From: Dictyoglomota bacterium
GTDB taxonomy: Bacteria > Dictyoglomota > Dictyoglomia > Dictyoglomales > Dictyoglomaceae
Direction of reading: 5' to 3'
DNA: 10,784 bases
NCBI GenBank assembly: GCA_029776735.1
Contig: JAKOUL010000087.1
Span: 1 to 10,784 of the forward strand
Shown: one piece after another, positions 5,370-10,784 of the stretch
How the letters are laid out: every line of letters begins with the position of its first letter
Position numbering within the stretch: the first letter of the stretch is position 1
Notes under the pieces: model-generated
Databases searched by the model: none
What the model saw: the letters and a program-made list of their open reading frames with translations, nothing else
What the model was told of the DNA's origin: nothing
Position numbers and translations under genes: made by a program

Positions 5370-7092
5370 GATATATTACTCCTCTTTCAGGATCTATAGT
5401 TAGGATCTCTCCTTGAGCTAATTTATTCTGCAAGTCTTTTGCTCCTACTATTATACTAAGTCCTTTACTTCTCCATGGTATAAGAGAGGGAGGAAGTTTT
5501 TCATCTTCTATAATTAATCCTTGAATCTTGTCAAGAAGAGGTTCTAATTCAGGGCTAAAAGAAGGTATCAGAAGAATATCGCCTTCATCCACTTTACTTA
5601 TAGCCTCTTTTACATTTTTAGCAATAGTTACTTTTGCAGTTTTTGGATCTCCACCAAGTCCATGTCCTTTCCCTACCATCTCGCTAACCACATGTACTTT
5701 TATAAGATTAGTCATGCCTGATATTCCCATAGGAATGCCAGCAGTTATAACTACTACATCCCCTCTTTTCACATATTCCCTTTGAAGGAGGAGTCTTGTG
5801 GATTTATCAAACATTTCATCAGTAGTATAAAAAACCTCGGTAAGAAGAGGAACTACTCCCCAACTTAGATTCAGTCTCCTTCTTATTTCAGGGAAAGGGG
5901 TAAGGGCAAATATAGTAGAAGAAGGTCTATACTTTGAAGTCTGTCTTGCAGTAAAGCCACTATGGGTTGCTGTAATGATAGCTGAAGCTTTTATCTCTTT
6001 TGCAATTTGACAAGTAGAAAAAGTAATAGCTTGAGTAATATTTTCTTTAGAATCTGATTCTTTTAGAAATTCTTCAAAAGGAAAATTCTCTTCTACTTTT
6101 CTTGCAATTTTGTCCATCATTTTTACACTCTCTATGGGATATTTTCCCGCAGCAGTCTCATTGGAAAGCATAACTGCGTCGGTACCATCAAGTATAGCAT
6201 TTGCTACATCACTTACTTCTGCACGAGTAGGGGTAGGATTATCTACCATAGAGATAAGCATTTGAGTAGCAGTAATTACAGGTTTTCCTGCTATTCTTGT
6301 CTCTTTTATGATCCTTTTCTGAATAAGAGGAACCTCTTCATTGGACATTTCTACAGCAAGGTCACCTCTTGCTACCATAATGCCATCTGCCACTTCAAGA
6401 ATCTCGTTGAAGTTATTTACTGCTTCTCTCTTCTCAATTTTTGCGATAACAGGAATTCTTGCATCATAAAGTTCTAAAAATTCTTTTAGCTCTAAGACAT
6501 CAGAAGCCCTTTGTATAAAAGATAGGGCGATAAAATCTATCTTCTTCTCAATTCCAAAAAGAACATCTTTTTTATCTTTTTCAGTAAGTGGAGATACTTT
6601 CAAAGTGGAGTCTGGAAAGTTCACTCCCTTATGGTTTGAAAGACAACCTCCATGAATAATGCCACATATTAATTTATCATCTTTTTTATCAATAACTTTA
6701 AGTTCAATGGCTCCATCATCAATAAGGATCCTTTCTCCCACATTAATATTCTCCAGAAGGTAAGGGTAATTTATAAAGAGAAGCTTTTCATTTCCAAGAG
6801 TTTCTTTAGGGGTAAGAGCTATCTCTTCGCCATCTTTGAGATAAATTTTGTTATTTTCTACTTCTCCAACTCTAATTTTAGGACCCTGAAGATCTTGAAT
6901 GATAGCAATAGGTTTATCTAATTCCTCAGAAAATTTTCTTATTAATTTTATTTTTTCTCCATGTTCATTGTAATCTCCATGAGAGAAATTGAGCCTTGCT
7001 GCATCCATTCCTGCAATAATTAAATTCTTAAGCATATCTTCACTTTCACTAACAGGACCTATGGTACATACGATTTTTGTCTTTCTAAACAA
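5347..7092 (-). CDS. pyk: Pyruvate kinase with extra C-terminal domain
   Basis: The 581-residue enzyme converts phosphoenolpyruvate and ADP to pyruvate and ATP, the last step of glycolysis. The barrel opens with TKIVCTIGP (5-13) and RLNFSHG (33-39); IIQDLQGPKIR (64-74) leads into the B domain (about 75-171). The active site has IAKIEKREA (216-224) with K218 and metal ligand E220, MVARGDLAVE (239-248) with D244, and TATQML (274-279). SNETAAGKYPIE (310-321) and an allosteric C domain (about 350-472) follow. The extra 105 or so residues correspond to the PEP-utiliser mobile domain found on some Firmicute pyruvate kinases, but its usual L-T-S-H-A motif reads LPPSL (533-537), so the transfer histidine is gone. 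The start is TTG, with AAGGAG (7099-7104) 6 nt upstream and no upstream ATG. The gene overlaps the DivIC-like gene downstream and has its own promoter. Confidence 0.96.
   Translation of the reverse strand: MFRKTKIVCTIGPVSESEDMLKNLIIAGMDAARLNFSHGDYNEHGEKIKLIRKFSEELDKPIAIIQDLQGPKIRVGEVENNKIYLKDGEEIALTPKETLGNEKLLFINYPYLLENINVGERILIDDGAIELKVIDKKDDKLICGIIHGGCLSNHKGVNFPDSTLKVSPLTEKDKKDVLFGIEKKIDFIALSFIQRASDVLELKEFLELYDARIPVIAKIEKREAVNNFNEILEVADGIMVARGDLAVEMSNEEVPLIQKRIIKETRIAGKPVITATQMLISMVDNPTPTRAEVSDVANAILDGTDAVMLSNETAAGKYPIESVKMMDKIARKVEENFPFEEFLKESDSKENITQAITFSTCQIAKEIKASAIITATHSGFTARQTSKYRPSSTIFALTPFPEIRRRLNLSWGVVPLLTEVFYTTDEMFDKSTRLLLQREYVKRGDVVVITAGIPMGISGMTNLIKVHVVSEMVGKGHGLGGDPKTAKVTIAKNVKEAISKVDEGDILLIPSFSPELEPLLDKIQGLIIEDEKLPPSLIPWRSKGLSIIVGAKDLQNKLAQGEILTIDPERGVIYRGVARTI
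5379..5384 (-). promoter_or_regulatory. Ribosome binding site for the DivIC-like gene, inside pyk
   Basis: GAGGAG on the minus strand lies within the last codons of pyk, 9 nt before the GTG. It supports the GTG as the start in the absence of an ATG. Confidence 0.7.
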
Positions 7093-7098
7093 ATTTTT

Positions 7099-7104
7099 CT
7101 CCTT
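7099..7104 (-). promoter_or_regulatory. Ribosome binding site fixing the TTG start of pyk
   Basis: AAGGAG on the minus strand is 6 nt before TTG 7092-7090. The protein from this codon begins MFRKTKIVCTIGP, matching the usual N-terminus of pyruvate kinases, which confirms the choice. Confidence 0.8.
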
Positions 7105-7118
7105 CCTTGAATTGTTTA

Positions 7119-7147
7119 ATTATATATATTCCCCTTTTAAATCTTAA
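7119..7147 (-). promoter_or_regulatory. Candidate promoter for pyk
   Basis: On the minus strand TTAAGA (7142-7147, 4/6) and a perfect TATAAT (7119-7124) are 17 nt apart, in the 84-nt gap between the DUF401 gene and pyk. The start would be near 7112. I see no strong terminator in the gap, so read-through from the transporter genes is also likely. Confidence 0.6.
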
Positions 7148-7176
7148 CCATTATTTTATCACAAAATTTTAAAGGA

Positions 7177-8421
7177 TTAGCTTAAAAAGAATTTTAAAAA
7201 GAGAAATATTACAAATACAATACCGCTTTTTATTACATAAGAATAAAGTTTATTCCAATCTGCCTTGTAATATTCTTTTGTAATAATTAAGCAAAGGTGC
7301 ATGGGAGACATAAGTACTCCAAAATAACCACTAATAAAGGCAAATATGATATATTTTAATGGATTTTGGTAAGGAATCATTCTAATAAGTATTGGGAAAG
7401 ATATTCCTACTGAAGCTTGTGTTGATCCGGTAAGAAGTCCTGTTATAAAAGGTAGCGTAAAGAAACTTATGACGATAGGTATATTAGAGTAATTTAGGAG
7501 GTAAGCTATATCAGATACTGCACTGGTAACCTCTAACATTCTTTTAAAGATCATAACAGCGACGATGAGAAGTACGTTTTCAGGCTTTAAAGCATCTTTT
7601 AGGGTATTTTTAATATCCTGAAAATTGTATCTGAATATTAAAAATAATACTAAGATTAGTCCTAAAAGTACATATAGAAGATCTACATGAAAGATTAGAG
7701 TTATTAGTAAAAGTGCAAGTATAGGTGAGAATGATATTAAGAAGGTTTTTAATGGATTTTTATTTTCTTCTACGGGAGTTTCATCTGTATCCGGAGCTTC
7801 TTCTGAATTTTCTTCTGGAGCTTTTTCCGAGAGGTCTAATTTATAAAAGGCAAAAAATAGTCCTATAGCAAGAACAAGGAGTCCATAAGGGAGAGCTTCT
7901 CTTATCAAAATAGAGAGGCTTGTCTCGCTCAAAACAGAAGCAAGTAAAATTCCTGGGTAAACAGGAAGAAATGGTTCCCAGACATGTCTGAACCAGTAAT
8001 TTATATAACTTTTTCTTTCTGGATCAAGATTTGTATCTTTACCTGCTTCTTCTAAAAGAGGAGCAGAAAATAGAGCTCCTCCTACCGATGGTAGAAGTCC
8101 CATAATCATAGGCATAGAGATAAGAAGAAGTCTTTTTTCCTTAATAAGGGATTTGATGGAAAGTATCATGTTTTTTAAGAGATCTTTGTTCCTTAGAATA
8201 TTTTCAAGAACTGCAATTAAATATAATATTAATGCTAATTTAATAGTATCCCATGCTATAGCTCCTTCAAAAACTCCCTTCAATATATCAGAGAAAGGAA
8301 GTCCAAAACTTAGTCCCATAATGATGCTTCCACCTAAGAGTGCCCATACTAATGGAAATTTTTTACTAATAAGGACTGCTATAATACCAAAGATGATGCA
8401 TACTTTTAATAAAGCAATCAT
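7177..8421 (-). CDS. DUF401 family membrane protein (probable ion or organic-acid transporter)
   Basis: A 414-residue hydrophobic protein with about ten or more membrane segments. GLLPSVGGALFSAPLLEEAG (108-127), FITGLLTGSTQASVGISFP (325-343) and FGVLMSPMHLC (367-377) match the pair of Gly/Ser/Pro-rich re-entrant-like loops of the DUF401 family, which belongs to the wider ion/anion transporter grouping. No substrate is established for the family. A central loop (about 198-222) is unusually acidic (DLSEKAPEENSEEAPDTDE) and should be cytoplasmic, dividing the protein into two halves. I place the start at ATG 8421, not at the in-frame TTG at 8439: GGAGGT (8428-8433) is 6 nt before the ATG, and starting at the TTG would put that site inside the coding sequence. 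The ATG overlaps the stop of the upstream AEC gene as ATGA, so translation is coupled. Confidence 0.85.
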   Translation of the reverse strand: MIALLKVCIIFGIIAVLISKKFPLVWALLGGSIIMGLSFGLPFSDILKGVFEGAIAWDTIKLALILYLIAVLENILRNKDLLKNMILSIKSLIKEKRLLLISMPMIMGLLPSVGGALFSAPLLEEAGKDTNLDPERKSYINYWFRHVWEPFLPVYPGILLASVLSETSLSILIREALPYGLLVLAIGLFFAFYKLDLSEKAPEENSEEAPDTDETPVEENKNPLKTFLISFSPILALLLITLIFHVDLLYVLLGLILVLFLIFRYNFQDIKNTLKDALKPENVLLIVAVMIFKRMLEVTSAVSDIAYLLNYSNIPIVISFFTLPFITGLLTGSTQASVGISFPILIRMIPYQNPLKYIIFAFISGYFGVLMSPMHLCLIITKEYYKADWNKLYSYVIKSGIVFVIFLFLKFFLS

Positions 8422-9320
8422 TTTATTACCTCCATCCAAAGATTTAATGTGATTAAGGATAAAAGAGTAGAATAGGCTATTACATGAGAAGAGAATGGAT
8501 AATCCAGTTTGAACTGGATAGCAAGCACTAAAGCGGTAAGCATGGAAGGCATAGCAGACTCTAAGACCGTTACATTAAAAGGAATTCCAGAAAGATTAAA
8601 CAGATTGGAAAATAGAAGAGCAAATAAAGGAAAAACCAAAAGCTTTAAAATAACCCCAATACTTACTGGAAGATATGTCTCTTTACTTTCTGGCTTTTCC
8701 AAGGATAATCCCAAAAGAAACATCATAAGAGGAGTAGTAGCTTTTGCTAATATGGAGAAACTTTCTAATAGGAAATCAGGAATTTTTATAGGTTGTAAAA
8801 CAAGACCTGCTATTAAGCCCCAGAGAGGTGGGTTTACTAATATTTTTTTAAGGGAATTTTCAGCCCCAAATTCTTTTTGAGATGTAAAAAAATTAATAAC
8901 TGCAATACCTATAGTATAAACAAATATAATCATTCCCAACTGATCATAAATAATTGCAAAGCTAAGTCCTTCACTTCCATATAATCTTTCCATAATAGGA
9001 TATCCTAAAAAGGTGACATTTCCACCTATAGTGACTAAGAATAGACTTGCAATGGTTTCTTTTTTCAGTTTTAAGAGTACACCTATAAGTATAGAGAGTG
9101 CTCCTACAAGAAAACTTGTAATCCATTCTACTATTGCAACCTTTAAAAATGCTCCTTGAGGGGGATTTGAGTATATAGAGAAAAAGACTAAAGCAGGAAG
9201 AGAAAAATTATAGACGAATTTTGAAAAGGTTTCTGTATCATGTTGCTTAAAGATTTGAAATGTTCTTGAAAGAAAGCCTAAAAAACTAATTATTATTAAC
9301 GTAATTAAGGTTTTTATCAT
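8418..9320 (-). CDS. AEC family transporter (auxin efflux carrier-like permease)
   Basis: A 300-residue integral membrane protein of normal length for the AEC family, with about ten membrane helices in two repeated halves. Typical landmarks are NFSLPALVFFSI (38-49), GGNVTFLGYPIM (99-110), NPPLWGLIAGLVL (163-175), ATTPLMMFLLGLSL (194-207) and LESAMPSMLTALVLA (253-267). The paired Asn/Pro-containing broken helices are where this family binds substrate. Bacterial members move small carboxylates such as malate or malonate, or other anionic metabolites, but the substrate cannot be told here. The start is ATG 9320; an in-frame stop lies shortly upstream and no other start codon intervenes. GGAGG (9333-9337) is 12 nt away, a longer spacing than usual. 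The first 35 nt overlap the MFS gene and the last 4 overlap the DUF401 gene, so the three are probably translated together. Confidence 0.9.
   Translation of the reverse strand: MIKTLITLIIISFLGFLSRTFQIFKQHDTETFSKFVYNFSLPALVFFSIYSNPPQGAFLKVAIVEWITSFLVGALSILIGVLLKLKKETIASLFLVTIGGNVTFLGYPIMERLYGSEGLSFAIIYDQLGMIIFVYTIGIAVINFFTSQKEFGAENSLKKILVNPPLWGLIAGLVLQPIKIPDFLLESFSILAKATTPLMMFLLGLSLEKPESKETYLPVSIGVILKLLVFPLFALLFSNLFNLSGIPFNVTVLESAMPSMLTALVLAIQFKLDYPFSSHVIAYSTLLSLITLNLWMEVIK
8428..8433 (-). promoter_or_regulatory. Ribosome binding site deciding the DUF401 start
   Basis: GGAGGT on the minus strand, 6 nt before ATG 8421-8419, lies inside the last codons of the AEC gene. It supports the 414-residue protein rather than a 420-residue version beginning at TTG 8439. 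Confidence 0.85.
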
Positions 9321-10548
9321 TTTTCTTTGGATCCTCCACTTTTATTACAAAGTATATAAAGCTAAATATACTTATAAGGAGTAATGAAGAAAAAAGAAAA
9401 ATGTACCCTTTAAGGTCTGCAATCCTTCCTGCAATAAGTGGAAATGCAAAGGAGAATGGTGAAGAAATAAAGTTTAAAACTCCAACATAAAGTTCCTTTT
9501 TACCAGTCGGGGCAAGATCAAGTATTATAGCAAAATCTCCTACTGCAAAGGCACCATTAATAAATCCAAGGAGGATAAAACTTAAGTAAATACAAGTGAT
9601 AGAATTGCCAAAAATAAGAAGGATCAAATCTATAACAACAAATAATCTACCCAGAGCTAATGTTATCTTATGTCCTAATTTGTCTCCTAAGGGACCGTAT
9701 ATAAAAGAAGAAATACCTTGAGAAGCAAGAAGGATAGCTGTAAAATTTGCCACTACTTTGTCAGAAACAGAGAAATTACTTACTGCAAATACTGTTACAA
9801 AATTTGCAAAACATACAGAGAAGGCATTTATTATTCTTGAGAAGATATAGCTTTTAAAATTTTTATCTATAAAAACTTCCTTTATTCCCTTTAGATATTC
9901 CCGTAAAGGAATATCCTTCCCTGGAGCCGTATTAGGCTCTTCTTTAGTCATAGCCAAAAACACAAAGGATATCATTAAAGCAATACCCGCACATAGGAAG
10001 GAATAGCCAAAATTATGAGGGAATGGGTATTTGGAAAGAAAATATCTGGCAAGCGCAGCTCCTCCAATCCCCATTAGAGCTCCAAGGCCACTTCCAAAGG
10101 CAAAGAAAGTACCTCTTTTCTCAGGACGAATTACTTTGCTTATCATGGTCATCCATGGAGGACCTAAAAATCCTGCAGAGAATGTAGCAATTCCAAGCAT
10201 TAATAAGGAAAGGTAAAGAGCAAGTTTAGGGCTTTGAGATGCTATAAAAAAACATATTAAAGCCAAAAAGAAATATGGGAGTCTTTCTCCAAGGGTAACT
10301 TTTAATACAAGATCTAATTTCTTTTTATACTTCTCTGAATATTTTGCTCCAAGAATAGCAGGTATCGCCCACCCTAAATTAGATATGGCAGGTATAAGTC
10401 CTATCTCTAAATTTCCAGCTCCTAAATGTTTAGCAAAAAGAGGCAAAAGAGTAAGGACTGACCCAAAGGTCATTCCTAAATTGAAAAATGCCATATCTAT
10501 ACTATCTACTATAAAATTTCGTCTATAATCCTTCTCTGTTAAAGCCAT
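9286..10548 (-). CDS. Major facilitator superfamily transporter
   Basis: A 420-residue protein with about 12 membrane segments, the first gene of the three-transporter unit. The loop between helices 2 and 3 reads GAKYSEKYKKKLD (67-79); the helix 4-5 region has GPPWMTMISKVIRPEKRGTF (129-148); and the second-half motif A reads GPLGDKLGHK (285-294). A hydrophilic central loop (about 201-232) separates the two six-helix bundles. The last 20 or so residues are Lys/Asn-rich and hydrophilic (VEDPKKNDKNLNYVNNN), and their codons also carry the ribosome site and start of the next gene. The substrate is unknown. The ATG at 10548 is the only start codon after the in-frame stop upstream, yet no Shine-Dalgarno precedes it; see the nearby extended -10. 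The N-terminal sequence (DYRRNFIVDSIDMAFFNLG) looks complete for this type. Confidence 0.88.
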   Translation of the reverse strand: MALTEKDYRRNFIVDSIDMAFFNLGMTFGSVLTLLPLFAKHLGAGNLEIGLIPAISNLGWAIPAILGAKYSEKYKKKLDLVLKVTLGERLPYFFLALICFFIASQSPKLALYLSLLMLGIATFSAGFLGPPWMTMISKVIRPEKRGTFFAFGSGLGALMGIGGAALARYFLSKYPFPHNFGYSFLCAGIALMISFVFLAMTKEEPNTAPGKDIPLREYLKGIKEVFIDKNFKSYIFSRIINAFSVCFANFVTVFAVSNFSVSDKVVANFTAILLASQGISSFIYGPLGDKLGHKITLALGRLFVVIDLILLIFGNSITCIYLSFILLGFINGAFAVGDFAIILDLAPTGKKELYVGVLNFISSPFSFAFPLIAGRIADLKGYIFLFSSLLLISIFSFIYFVIKVEDPKKNDKNLNYVNNN

Positions 10549-10558
10549 AACAAAGTTA

Positions 10559-10567
10559 ATAATATCA
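10559..10567 (-). promoter_or_regulatory. Candidate extended -10 promoter for the transporter genes
   Basis: The minus strand reads TG-A-TATTAT (10567-10559), an extended -10 pattern that can work without a -35; none is seen at 17 nt. Transcription would start around 10552, only 3-5 nt before the ATG, giving a practically leaderless mRNA. An alternative start further up in the A/T-rich region 10600-10625 cannot be excluded. Confidence 0.45.
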
Positions 10568-10612
10568 GATTTTAAAAGAATAAGTAAGAGTGTAAGATAA
10601 GATTAATTTGTA

Positions 10613-10623
10613 TATAATATAAT
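10613..10623 (+). promoter_or_regulatory. Candidate -10 boxes for the carbamoyltransferase gene
   Basis: Two abutting copies of TATAAT (10613-10618 and 10618-10623) share one base and lie 22-32 nt before the ATG. No good -35 is found for either. The 97-nt region 10549-10645 is a divergent promoter region for the MFS gene and this one. Confidence 0.5.
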
Positions 10624-10645
10624 AAATTATTTTTGGAGGAGAATA

Positions 10646-10784
10646 ATGAGGCTTAAAGGAAGGGATTTGCTTTCTGTTTCTGATCTTAGCAGAGAAGATA
10701 TAGAGGAGATTTTTGCTCTTGCAAAAAACCTGAAAGTAGATGTTATGGCTGGGAAAAAACAGAGTGATTATTTAAAGGGTAAAA
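10646..10784 (+). CDS. argF: Probable ornithine carbamoyltransferase (5' part only)
   Basis: The ATG at 10646 opens 46 codons that run off the window. GGAGG (10635-10639) is 6 nt upstream. The protein starts MRLKGRDLLSVSDLSREDIE and ends DYLKGK, matching the first helix and the L-K-G-K entry to the first strand of carbamoyltransferases. The 25-30 residue spacing before LKGK, and the phrase ALAKNLK in between, fit ornithine carbamoyltransferase, which makes citrulline from ornithine and carbamoyl phosphate in arginine synthesis, better than aspartate carbamoyltransferase. The carbamoyl-phosphate motif (S-T-R-T-R type) and the ornithine or aspartate loop lie outside the window, so a pyrB-like or other carbamoyltransferase remains possible. 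It is transcribed away from the MFS gene. Confidence 0.75.
   Translation, partial: MRLKGRDLLSVSDLSREDIEEIFALAKNLKVDVMAGKKQSDYLKGK

Noticed and set aside
8422..8439. TTG at 8439 as start of the DUF401 protein
   Set aside because: It would place GGAGGT inside the gene; the ATG at 8421 has that site at ideal spacing and overlaps the upstream stop.
8509..8880. 123-codon plus-strand open frame opposite the AEC gene
   Set aside because: It is a mirror of the transporter codons; composition is that of an antisense shadow and it has no start signals.
10646..10784. Aspartate carbamoyltransferase (pyrB) as the identity of the last gene
   Set aside because: The length and wording between the first helix and LKGK fit ornithine carbamoyltransferase better, although the deciding motifs are outside the window.
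1..10784. CRISPR array, insertion sequence, phage or defence island
   Set aside because: No spaced repeats, terminal inverted repeats, transposase, integrase or nuclease-type genes are visible on either strand.

Overview
The window is AT-rich bacterial DNA with strong Shine-Dalgarno sites, many AGA/AGG/ATA codons, Lys/Glu/Ile-rich proteins and a cluster of plant-polysaccharide glycosidases. This suggests a thermophilic anaerobic saccharolytic bacterium. My best guess is a Dictyoglomus species, inferred from gene content and style only; Thermotogales or Caldicellulosiruptor-like genomes are alternatives.

Left third (1-3620), sugar use: the 3' end of a GH2 beta-mannosidase gene (+) converges on a GH130 beta-mannoside phosphorylase gene (-), and the two share a hairpin terminator near 794-824. 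Next come a very G/C-rich tract, a tRNA-Asn(GTT) gene (-) with a near-consensus promoter, and a complete GH1 beta-glucosidase gene (+). Together these enzymes would finish the breakdown of manno- and gluco-oligosaccharides by hydrolysis (GH2, GH1) and phosphorolysis (GH130).

Middle (3620-7150), all on the minus strand: pyruvate kinase (TTG start, extra C-terminal domain), a DivIC/FtsB-like division protein (GTG start, 23-nt overlap with pyk), an extremely basic 35-residue small ORF, and a radical SAM protein with a helix-hairpin-helix tail. The end of this last gene lies inside a 14-bp bidirectional terminator hairpin shared with the GH1 gene.

Right third (7177-10548), also on the minus strand: three membrane transporter genes of three unrelated families (MFS, AEC, DUF401) overlap one another (35 nt, then ATGA) and form one translationally linked unit upstream of pyk. 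No clear terminator separates them from pyk, but pyk has its own candidate promoter. The MFS gene has no Shine-Dalgarno and a candidate extended -10 so close to its ATG that a leaderless transcript is plausible. Divergent from it, the window ends in the first 46 codons of a probable ornithine carbamoyltransferase gene.

The points most worth following up are the unannotated-size basic small protein, the terminator folded into coding sequence, the three-transporter unit, the degenerate pyruvate kinase tail domain and the G-rich tract. I see no CRISPR array, insertion sequence, phage gene or obvious defence system.
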